A DNA stretch of 10,832 bases from an uncultured Chryseolinea sp. (GTDB taxonomy: Bacteria > Bacteroidota > Bacteroidia > Cytophagales > Cyclobacteriaceae): assembly GCA_946478915.1 (NCBI GenBank), contig CAMLER010000106.1, positions 1 through 10,832 of the forward strand, given 5' to 3'. The translations under genes were made by a program, and so were the position numbers. Shown here in pieces: positions 1-6,443 of the stretch; position 1 is the stretch's first letter, and each line of letters starts with the position of its first letter. Under the pieces are notes generated by a model. The model worked only from the letters and a program-made list of their open reading frames with translations, had not been told where the DNA came from and made no database searches.

Positions 1-495
1 ACCGATCTCCTCTTTCTTTTTATGAATACAGGGTAGTACGATGTGACTTGGAGATTCTTTAGCCAGTTGAACAATTCTTTCACCAAGATCAGTATCGACA
101 ACCTCAATCCCTTTGCTTTCAAGGAATTTGTTAAGATGGCATTCTTCCGTCAGCATCGATTTGCTCTTGACTATCCTCTTAATGCCTTTGCTTTCGATGA
201 TCCTGTGCACAATTTCGTTATGATCTTTCGCTGTTGCTGCCCAATGTATATTCACACCATTGGCAATAGCTTCCTGCTCAAACTGCTCGAGATATTTATG
301 AAGATTGCCCAGAACATTCTCTTTTATCTGCGACGCTATCGAACGCAACTGTTCCCACTCCGCAATCTGTCGCGCTGCTTTGTCCCGCTTTGCGCGCACG
401 AACCACAACGTTTTATCATGCCAATCCACTCGCTCTTCATCTCTGTTGAATGCAGCGGAAAGCGAGGCATGATCTGATGCATTATGTTCGTTCAT
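1..495 (-). CDS. lutB: LutB/LldF-type lactate utilization iron-sulfur protein, N-terminal part (runs off the left edge)
   Basis: Reading the minus strand from the ATG at 495-493 gives 165 uninterrupted codons to the window edge, so the C-terminal part is missing. The protein begins MNEHNASDHA and has an alpha-helical first half. The LUD-domain signature follows: KSKSMLTEE (about residues 110-118), then VVDTDLGERIVQL (132-144) and SPSHIVLPCIHKKKEEIG (148-165). This matches the start of LutB/LldF/YkgF, the protein that carries a LUD domain followed by ferredoxin-type cysteines and works with LutA and LutC in oxidation of L-lactate to pyruvate. The cysteine region would lie outside the window. 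Its ATG shares its A with the TAA stop of lutA (TAATG), which suggests translational coupling; I see no strong Shine-Dalgarno sequence. The plus-strand ORF over the same bases is a shadow. Confidence 0.9.
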   Translation of the reverse strand, partial: MNEHNASDHASLSAAFNRDEERVDWHDKTLWFVRAKRDKAARQIAEWEQLRSIASQIKENVLGNLHKYLEQFEQEAIANGVNIHWAATAKDHNEIVHRIIESKGIKRIVKSKSMLTEECHLNKFLESKGIEVVDTDLGERIVQLAKESPSHIVLPCIHKKKEEIG

Positions 496-1232
496 TAGGT
501 GTTAGCGTTTAGGATTTCTGCAATATGAACTACGCGCACGCGACTCTTTTCTCTTCGAAGAATTCCCTCGAGGTGCATTAAGCACGACATGTCGCTTCCC
601 GTGATAAATTCAGCGCCATGCAAAATATGATCGCGAACACGATCGGCGCCCATCTTGGCAGATATCGCTTCCTCCGTAACGCAGAAAGTTCCACCAAAGC
701 CACAGCATTCATCTGAGCGATCGAGGGAGATCAGTTTAAGCTCAGAAACCATATTCAGCAAATATTCAGCTTTCGAAAAAGGCGTTCCTACTATTTCCGA
801 CATTTGAGCAAGATGCAAACCTCTTTGCCCGTGGCAACTTTGGTGCAATCCGACCGCGTGTGGAAATCGTGCGGATAGGTCAGTAACCTTTAAAATGTCG
901 GTAAGGAATTCTGTGAGTTCAAAAATTCTCGACTTGATATTAGTCGCCTGATCTTCGCTTTTATGGCCAAGCAAATGATGCTTTATATGGAGAACACAAC
1001 TTCCTGATGGTGAAACAATATAATCAAATCCCCTAAAGTTTTTCTCAAATAAAGAAGAGGTTTCCTGAGTCAGGTGTTCGAAGCCAGCATTAGCCATCGG
1101 CTGGCCACAGCACGTTTGATCCGGAGGATAATAAACTTCTATTCCAAGCCTTTCCAGTAGCTCCAGCGTTGCGATCGCAACGCGGGGATAGAACTGATCG
1201 ATGTAGCATGGAATAAAGAGGGCAACTCGCAT
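495..1232 (-). CDS. lutA: LutA/YkgE-type (Fe-S)-binding protein with two CCG domains
   Basis: A 245-residue protein, the usual length for LutA/YkgE. Two cysteine-rich CCG modules are visible. The first has C9, C41-C42-G (TCCGQP) and C79 (PSGSC). The second has C133 (HQSCHGQRGL), C176-C177-G (ECCGFGGTFC) and C217 (DMSCLMHLEG). CCG domains, also found in HdrB and GlpC, bind non-cubane or 4Fe-4S clusters. In both halves the first Cys of the classical CxxC is replaced (S76 and D214), which I believe is normal for this family. With LutB and LutC it forms the cytoplasmic L-lactate oxidation complex. It is first in its operon: a terminator and a candidate promoter lie just upstream, and lutB follows with a one-base overlap. 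Start chosen: ATG at 1232-1230, giving the conserved beginning MRVALFIPCY. Confidence 0.93.
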   Translation of the reverse strand: MRVALFIPCYIDQFYPRVAIATLELLERLGIEVYYPPDQTCCGQPMANAGFEHLTQETSSLFEKNFRGFDYIVSPSGSCVLHIKHHLLGHKSEDQATNIKSRIFELTEFLTDILKVTDLSARFPHAVGLHQSCHGQRGLHLAQMSEIVGTPFSKAEYLLNMVSELKLISLDRSDECCGFGGTFCVTEEAISAKMGADRVRDHILHGAEFITGSDMSCLMHLEGILRREKSRVRVVHIAEILNANT

Positions 1233-1251
1233 ACTGGGATAAAAATATATT

Positions 1252-1279
1252 TAAATGTAACCTTCTGATGCTACATCAA
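1252..1279 (-). promoter_or_regulatory. Candidate Bacteroidota-type promoter for lutAB
   Basis: On the minus strand a TTG (1279-1277) is followed after 17 nt by TACATTTA (1259-1252). This is one base away from the Bacteroidota -7 consensus TAnnTTTG and has a suitable -33 spacing. It sits between the upstream terminator and the lutA ATG and would leave a short, A/T-rich leader of roughly 15 nt. The region is A/T-rich, so chance matches are possible. Confidence 0.35.
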
Positions 1280-1280
1280 G

Positions 1281-1310
1281 AAATAAAAAAGGCTGGTGTA
1301 TAAACCAGCC
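1281..1310 (-). terminator. Rho-independent terminator of the gyrA-TPR transcript
   Basis: On the minus strand a 7-bp perfect stem, GGCTGGT (1310-1304) and ACCAGCC (1297-1291), encloses a 6-nt loop. It is followed at once by the T-rich tract TTTTTTATTT (1290-1281). It lies 25 nt after the TAA of the TPR gene and separates it from lutA. The plus-strand side (CCTCTTCCTTTT) is a poorer T-tract, so termination should mainly be in the leftward direction. Confidence 0.88.
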
Positions 1311-1335
1311 TCTTCCTTTTTAACATTTGGAATGT

Positions 1336-2520
1336 TTAGTTATCCATTCCAAGCTCTTTGTATCTTTTTTCTATTCTCTTCAGCTGATCCTGCATGTCAA
1401 GATCGGTGTAAATTCCGTAAAGCGTATCTAAAACTTCCTGATCATCGGGCTTAATCTTCTCTGCAGATTCCCAGTACGGCAAAGCAAGTTTAAGCTTTTC
1501 CACCAAAACTTTGTCGAGGTCGAATTTCTTCTTCTTATCGGCTGCACTAATACCAAGGTTGGCCATTTCCTTCTTGATTGCAACAGCTTCTGTAATCATT
1601 AATTTGGCAAGGTATAGCGATGCTTCAAAATATTGCGGATCTAATTTTAATGCATCTTCATAATTCTTTTTCGCCGCCTCCACATTGTTCAGACTTGCAT
1701 TTGCATAACCCAGATAAAAGTGAAGGATCTTATTGTTAGGTTCCGTCTTCAGAGCACTTTCCAAACCGGATTTAGCTTCATCAATTCGCTTCAGGTCGAT
1801 GAGCAGTCCAATTTCCACTTTCGGAAAATCCTGATTTGCAGGAAACTTCGCCTTAGCTTCTCTCACAAGTTTCAACGCTTCCTCTTTGTTTTCTTTTGGA
1901 CCACTATTGATATTGATCATGATGGAATAACCGTCAGAAGATTTTCCACCCAGTTCATTGTACTTTTTAAAATTCTGAATGGCTTTATCGTAGTCCTCCA
2001 GACTATTTGCGACAAATCCGGCGTAGAAATATGCAGTAGTATCGTTCGGAGAAATCTCCTGGGCTTTTTCAAAGTTCTTCAAAGCACCCTCGAGGTCTTC
2101 TTCCTGATACTGAGCAGCACCGGTATTGAGGTAGTTACCTTGCCAGTTGGCTATTTGCTGCGACTTCAAAATAGGAAGTCCGCTGGCGTCGGTAATAAAT
2201 AATTCTTTGTCATTGCCGTTAAGTTCATCCGCTTTCTTAAAAGATTCAACTGCTGTTTTATAAGCATCGGTGGCGAGGCCTTTAAACGCTTCGTTAGATG
2301 TAGTATCGATGGATGCGTAAATGAGTCCGCGGTAATACCAGGTCTTAGCATCATCCTTGGTCTTTTCATATGTCGTCGCGAGATCGATGTTGGCCTTAGC
2401 CTCGTCCAGCTTTCCCTCTTTCCAGGAATTGAGCGCTTTATTTAAGTTAGGCTTGGGCGCCTTTTGTGCGTAGACAAATACTGAAGTTAACATCAACAGT
2501 AAGAGTGTAAATCGTTTCAT
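1336..2520 (-). CDS. Secreted or periplasmic tetratricopeptide-repeat protein downstream of gyrA
   Basis: A 394-residue protein with a clear Sec signal peptide: MKR, hydrophobic FTLLLLMLTSVFV, and a YA|Q cleavage site after about residue 18, with Q at the mature N-terminus as is common in Bacteroidota. The mature part is made of tetratricopeptide-type helical hairpins. The clearest are residues 130-160 (YLNTGAAQYQEEDLEGALKN), 164-192 (YFYAGFVANSLEDYDKAIQN), 231-262 and 266-297 (HFYLGYANASLNNVEAAKKN). A less regular repeat is near 344-375, and a helical, Lys-rich segment follows. No enzyme motif is seen. TPR arrays bind peptides or scaffold complexes; the partner here is unknown. The ATG lies 27 nt after the gyrA stop and the terminator follows at 1310-1281, so it should be co-transcribed with gyrA. 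To my recollection a TPR gene beside gyrA is common in this phylum, which favours an ordinary conserved envelope protein. Confidence 0.88.
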   Translation of the reverse strand: MKRFTLLLLMLTSVFVYAQKAPKPNLNKALNSWKEGKLDEAKANIDLATTYEKTKDDAKTWYYRGLIYASIDTTSNEAFKGLATDAYKTAVESFKKADELNGNDKELFITDASGLPILKSQQIANWQGNYLNTGAAQYQEEDLEGALKNFEKAQEISPNDTTAYFYAGFVANSLEDYDKAIQNFKKYNELGGKSSDGYSIMININSGPKENKEEALKLVREAKAKFPANQDFPKVEIGLLIDLKRIDEAKSGLESALKTEPNNKILHFYLGYANASLNNVEAAKKNYEDALKLDPQYFEASLYLAKLMITEAVAIKKEMANLGISAADKKKKFDLDKVLVEKLKLALPYWESAEKIKPDDQEVLDTLYGIYTDLDMQDQLKRIEKRYKELGMDN

Positions 2521-2547
2521 TTTAGATACAGGTTTATTATTTATTTA

Positions 2548-5037
2548 TTAGGGTTGTTCTTCTTCTATCTTGTCGATCTTCTGAATTTTTTCTACAGACG
2601 AAATTCTGTCGTCCTCATTCAATTTTATCAATCGTACGCCTTGAGTTGCACGTCCCATAATGCGGAGTTCACTTACTTTTATCCGAATGGTAATGCCGGA
2701 ACGATTGATTATCATCAATTCGTCGTCATCGACAACTTCCTTGATGGCAACAAGCTTGCCAGTTTTCTCGGTTATGTTTAATGTCTTAACTCCCTTACCC
2801 CCTCGTTTGGTGATCCGGTAGTCATCAATCAATGATCGCTTTCCATAACCCTTCTCTGATACCACTAACAAATTTGCGTCCTCACGGTTTATACAAACCA
2901 TCCCGATTACCTTATCGTTTTCCGATTCGAGCGTAGTAGCACGAACGCCGGTCGCCGTCCTGCCCATCGGTCGTACATCTCCTTCATGGAAATGCACCGC
3001 CTTACCTTCACTTTTTGCTATAATAATGTGGTTATTACCATTTGTTAATGAGGCATTTAGAAGCCTGTCCCCTTCCTGGATCGAAATAGCGTTGATACCG
3101 CCTTGACGTGGCCTCGAGTATGCTTCCAATGAGGTCTTCTTGATAGTCCCTTTTTCGGTGCACAATATCACGAAATTATTGTTGATGTATTGTTCGTCCT
3201 CAAGGTTTTTTACATTGATAATAGCTCGTACTGTATCGCCGGGTTCGATATTAATGAGATTTTGAACGGCGCGACCTTTAGATGTCTTCGTTCCTTCAGG
3301 AATCTCGTACACTTTTTTCCAGTATACCTTTCCCTGGTTTGTAAAAATCAAAAGATAATTATGTGCCTGAGCGATGAAAAGATGTTCCGTAAAGTCGTCC
3401 TCCTTGGTGACAACGCCGCGCGAACCTATGCCTCCCCTTCCCTGCGTCCGGTATTCGGAAAGGGAGGTTCTCTTGATATACCCCTGATTGGAAATGGTAA
3501 TCACCATATCCTCGTTGGGAATCATATCTTCGAATGATATATCATCTTCGTTTAGCACCACTTCGGTCCGACGCTCATCGCCATATCGGTCCTTGAGTTC
3601 CGTTAGTTCGTCTTTGATGATCTTCATACGAAGCGATTCATCGGAAAGAATATTATTTAAGTGCTCTATGAGCTTCTTTACTTCGTCATACTCCTGCTGA
3701 ATCTTTTCCCTTTCCAGACCAGTGAGTCTCTGCAACCGCATGTCGAGGATTGCTTTTGCCTGAATTTCTGAAAGGCTAAACCGGCTGACCAGTCCCTCTT
3801 TGGCGGTCTCGGGGTCTTTAGAAGAACGGATAAGCGCAATTACTTCATCAAGATTATCCAGCGCAATGAGGTACCCTTCAAGAATGTGAGCCCTTTTTTC
3901 AGCTTCGGCGAGCTCAAATTTTGTCCGGCGCACCACAACTTCATGTCGGTGCTCGACGAAATATTTGATTAAGTCTTTGAGGTTAAGCGTCAATGGACGG
4001 CCCTTGACCAGAGCGACATTGTTTACGCTAAAAGCTGATTGGAGCTGGGTGTATTTGAAAAGGTTGTTAAGAACAATATTAGGTATTGCATCTCTTTTCA
4101 AATCATAAACGATCCGATAGCCTTCGCGATCGGATTCGTCACGTATGTCTGAAATACCTTCGATTTTTTTCTCATTGACAAGCGCTGCGGTCTTTTCGAT
4201 CATCATCGCTTTATTCACCATGTACGGAATTTCCGTTACAATGATCTGATCCTTTCCACTCTGAGAGGTAACGATCTCTGCTCGCGCCCGCACCACAATC
4301 CTCCCCCTGCCTGTGAGGAACGCTTCCTGGATACCTGAATGACCATAAATAATACCGCCGGTCGGGAAGTCCGGGGCTGTTATGAACTTCATCAGTTCAG
4401 GAACAGTAATTTCGTTGTTATCGATATAGGCTATAACCCCTTCGATTACCTCCTTCAAATTGTGAGGTGCCATGTTGGTTGCCATTCCGACGGCGATGCC
4501 TGACGAACCATTAACCAACAAATTCGGAAACTTGCCCGGAAGAACGGAAGGCTCCTTAAGGGAATCATCAAAGTTAGGTTGGAAGTCGACGGTATCCTTG
4601 TTGATATCCGCCAGCAGTTCTTCCGCAATTCTTCGAAGTCGCGCCTCAGTATAACGCATTGCTGCCGGCGAATCCCCATCAATCGACCCAAAATTTCCCT
4701 GTCCATCAACCAAAGTATAACGCAATGACCAATCCTGGGCCATGCGAACCATGGTGTCGTACACCGAGGCATCACCGTGCGGGTGATATTTTCCCAACAC
4801 CTCTCCGACAATTCTGGCTGATTTCTTATAAGGTTTATTGTAATTAACGCCTAATTCCTGCATTCCGAAAAGTACCCGTCTATGAACGGGCTTCAAGCCA
4901 TCGCGGACATCCGGAAGGGCTCTGGAAATAATAACGGACATCGAATAATCGATGTACGCTCCCCTCATCTCATCTTCAATATTTATCGGGATAATACTCT
5001 GTCTTGCAGGGGGTAAATCATTGGTCTCTTCTGCCAT
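2548..5037 (-). CDS. gyrA: DNA gyrase subunit A
   Basis: An 829-residue, full-length GyrA, the breakage-reunion subunit of the GyrA2GyrB2 topoisomerase that introduces negative supercoils. The winged-helix/tower part starts at about residue 13 ([20 protein letters not shown]). The catalytic tyrosine is Y129 (AMRYTEARL), preceded by R128. The quinolone-determining region is at 82-101 ([20 protein letters not shown]), with Ala90, Ser91 and Asp94. The coiled coil and exit gate lie around 365-490. The C-terminal beta-pinwheel (about 505-815) has recurring blade motifs such as [22 protein letters not shown] and [11 protein letters not shown]. The GyrA box of blade 1 is altered to QGRGGIG (532-538; canonical QRRGGKG), and a second box-like KRGGKG is at 744-749. 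A short acidic tail ends the protein. I prefer GyrA over ParC because of the box position and the pinwheel. The TPR gene follows after 27 nt; heptad repeats lie upstream. I found no convincing promoter. Confidence 0.97.
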   Translation of the reverse strand: MAEETNDLPPARQSIIPINIEDEMRGAYIDYSMSVIISRALPDVRDGLKPVHRRVLFGMQELGVNYNKPYKKSARIVGEVLGKYHPHGDASVYDTMVRMAQDWSLRYTLVDGQGNFGSIDGDSPAAMRYTEARLRRIAEELLADINKDTVDFQPNFDDSLKEPSVLPGKFPNLLVNGSSGIAVGMATNMAPHNLKEVIEGVIAYIDNNEITVPELMKFITAPDFPTGGIIYGHSGIQEAFLTGRGRIVVRARAEIVTSQSGKDQIIVTEIPYMVNKAMMIEKTAALVNEKKIEGISDIRDESDREGYRIVYDLKRDAIPNIVLNNLFKYTQLQSAFSVNNVALVKGRPLTLNLKDLIKYFVEHRHEVVVRRTKFELAEAEKRAHILEGYLIALDNLDEVIALIRSSKDPETAKEGLVSRFSLSEIQAKAILDMRLQRLTGLEREKIQQEYDEVKKLIEHLNNILSDESLRMKIIKDELTELKDRYGDERRTEVVLNEDDISFEDMIPNEDMVITISNQGYIKRTSLSEYRTQGRGGIGSRGVVTKEDDFTEHLFIAQAHNYLLIFTNQGKVYWKKVYEIPEGTKTSKGRAVQNLINIEPGDTVRAIINVKNLEDEQYINNNFVILCTEKGTIKKTSLEAYSRPRQGGINAISIQEGDRLLNASLTNGNNHIIIAKSEGKAVHFHEGDVRPMGRTATGVRATTLESENDKVIGMVCINREDANLLVVSEKGYGKRSLIDDYRITKRGGKGVKTLNITEKTGKLVAIKEVVDDDELMIINRSGITIRIKVSELRIMGRATQGVRLIKLNEDDRISSVEKIQKIDKIEEEQP

Positions 5038-5102
5038 GTACGAGTTAAATTGTTAATTATTTCAGGCCATTTTTTGAGACGCGCAAGATAGAGGATTTGT
5101 AT

Positions 5103-5179
5103 AATAGTTAATAGTTAATAGTTAAGAGTTATTGGGTAATAGTTATCCGTTATCCGTTAATAGTTATCCGTTATCCGAG
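5103..5179. repeat. Left heptad tandem array (11 units of 7 bp) upstream of gyrA
   Basis: Eleven consecutive 7-bp units run in strict register. From 5103 they are AATAGTT x3, AAGAGTT, ATTGGGT, AATAGTT, ATCCGTT x2, AATAGTT, ATCCGTT and ATCCGAG. Two main unit types (AATAGTT and ATCCGTT) alternate in blocks, and the last unit decays into the core. The 12-mer AGTTATCCGTTA occurs twice (5141-5152 and 5162-5173) and once inverted in the right array. The array lies 65 bp upstream of the gyrA start. I see no ORF in it. Confidence 0.85.
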
Positions 5180-5263
5180 CCCCACGATCCTGTGGTGCCA
5201 ATGACTTCCATATTTGATGACACCATTATCATTAATTACCAACAGAAACTAGTGGATATGCGG
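5180..5263. other. 84-bp unique core between the two inverted heptad arrays
   Basis: This sequence does not follow the 7-bp register of its flanks. Near its left edge is a short inverted repeat, CCAC-gatcct-GTGG (5182-5195). An ACTAGT palindrome at 5248-5253 recurs at 5310-5315, on the other side of the right array. No ORF, promoter or RNA gene is recognised. If the two arrays paired, this part would be the loop. Confidence 0.5.
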
Positions 5264-5312
5264 GACGACTAACGGATAACTGATAACGATTAACGATTCA
5301 CGGATAACGACT
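5264..5312. repeat. Right heptad tandem array (7 units of 7 bp), inverted relative to the left array
   Basis: Seven 7-bp units in register: GACGACT, AACGGAT, AACTGAT, AACGATT, AACGATT, CACGGAT and AACGACT. Their reverse complements (ATCCGTT, ATCAGTT, AATCGTT, ATCCGTG and so on) are of the same family as the left array. Arms 5138-5179 and 5271-5312 match in inverted orientation at 33 of 42 positions by my hand alignment. TAACGGATAACT (5270-5281) is the exact inverse of 5141-5152. The last unit overlaps two bases of the TAG stop (5313-5311) of the beta-barrel gene, so the array abuts that gene. Confidence 0.83.
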
Positions 5313-6345
5313 AGTACGGATTCAACTTCTTCTTATTCCTCCCCTTATACTTGATAATAACGGGGTGATTTTCCCCATAGTGTGGATTTTGTTTTTTATA
5401 GATGGGATGCACTCTGCTGCGATATTCCCTGTTTCCATGCGCATGATTCATTTGCGCCTTGCAATTTTTAAGAAAGCATCTCCGAAGTTCAGGTATACGG
5501 TAGGTGGCACCGATGTTCAAGTAAAAAGCATTCAGCTTATGATTAATTTTTTGACCTGACTCAGGAAAGTCCAGGTCGTAACTTTTAATCTCATAAGAGG
5601 GCCTCACAAACAACTTGAAGTACTCGGACATTTCACGTTCAACTGTTACACCCAGGTTGACGAAAGCACCGGTCTTTATAGATCCTGCATCAAAGTCTTT
5701 TCCCAATTTATACCCTCCAATGTTTGCGTCGACAACCAGGAGGTATTCATAATATCGATAGACCGATGCACCCAAAGAAAAGAAGTATTTTTTGAGGAAG
5801 AAACTGGATACTTCTGGTGAATAGTCACTGATCCGATCACTATAACTTAGCGGACTGAAATCCCCTACCCTGGTATACTCGAATGAATAACCACCGCCGA
5901 TTCTGAACCGGTCGAACTCAACATGAAGCGTTGCACGAATCGGAATATTAAAAGATTTACTTTTGAATCCAATTGTTGAGGTATCTGAGTTTACCAGAAA
6001 TGAACTGCCAGAAGTTGTATTCGTTGCTGGTGTAACCGTGTTAAACCAGTTTGTGTGTCCTGACGAAATATCTGACGGCTGGAAAAGTCTTGGCGCGACG
6101 CCGGGATTTTGCAGAATTCCGAAACCATCCAATTCATGTTTGAAGGTGGTACTTCCGTAACCCGAGCTAAGACCAAAAGTAACTTTGCTAAATATTTTTC
6201 TGAAGAATCCCGTCCCCTGACGTTTGATGTAAAAGTGCTCTAACGGTATCGTTGCGTCAGTTTCATTTTCATACTGACCGAATACGTCGCTAATAGCGGC
6301 AACGCTACACAGTAAGAGCGTGATAATAAAAATGTTACGCTTCAG
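5311..6345 (-). CDS. Predicted outer-membrane beta-barrel protein with a basic C-terminal tail; probable CTG start
   Basis: Family not recognised by name. The first ATG/GTG/TTG-type start in frame is the TTG at 6132-6130, but the frame stays open to a TAA at 6390-6388. The added residues form a typical signal peptide starting at the CTG at 6345-6343: (M)KRNIFIITLLLCSVAAISDVFG, then Q. I therefore place the start there, giving 344 residues. The mature protein alternates amphipathic strands ending in aromatic residues with polar turns, as in an outer-membrane barrel: KVTFGLSSGYGSTTF, FNIPIRATLHVEFDRFRIGGG, YFFSLGASVYRYYEY, GAFVNLGVTVERE, YFKLFVRPSYEI and AFYLNIGATYRI. After the last strand (about residue 282) comes a 62-residue tail rich in Arg, Lys and His, with Cys290 and Cys295 and a KKKLNPY end. 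It follows the lipoprotein gene by 98 nt on the same strand. The terminal TAG touches the right heptad array. Confidence 0.72.
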   Translation of the reverse strand: MKRNIFIITLLLCSVAAISDVFGQYENETDATIPLEHFYIKRQGTGFFRKIFSKVTFGLSSGYGSTTFKHELDGFGILQNPGVAPRLFQPSDISSGHTNWFNTVTPATNTTSGSSFLVNSDTSTIGFKSKSFNIPIRATLHVEFDRFRIGGGYSFEYTRVGDFSPLSYSDRISDYSPEVSSFFLKKYFFSLGASVYRYYEYLLVVDANIGGYKLGKDFDAGSIKTGAFVNLGVTVEREMSEYFKLFVRPSYEIKSYDLDFPESGQKINHKLNAFYLNIGATYRIPELRRCFLKNCKAQMNHAHGNREYRSRVHPIYKKQNPHYGENHPVIIKYKGRNKKKLNPY

Positions 6346-6443
6346 AAAAAAATGATTTAAACTTCCTTCAATAAAAAGGGTAAGCCTTTAATAATCTGAC
6401 CATTAAAGGGTAAAGGTAATGCAATTTCGGCAATCATCCTATC

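Noticed and set aside
43..477. 144-codon plus-strand ORF
   Set aside because: Lies antisense to lutB, whose LUD motifs are clear; its own translation has no recognisable motif.
1720..2202. 160-codon plus-strand ORF
   Set aside because: Antisense to the TPR repeats; composition is that of a mirrored Lys/Glu-rich helical protein.
5084..5090. Minus-strand TATCTTG as a gyrA -7 box
   Set aside because: Shorter than the consensus and without a TTG at a suitable distance upstream.
5103..5312. CRISPR-like array
   Set aside because: Units are 7 bp without spacers and the two halves are inverted; there are no cas genes.
6374..6389. Possible terminator after the COG3014-type gene (minus-strand AAAGG-CTTAC-CCTTTTT)
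   Set aside because: The stem is only 5 bp and A/T-rich, and the T-run is part of the stem; not separable from chance.
6411..6418. Minus-strand TACCTTTA as a promoter for the barrel gene
   Set aside because: Differs from the -7 consensus at the last base, and the nearest TTG is only 12 nt upstream, too close for a -33 element.
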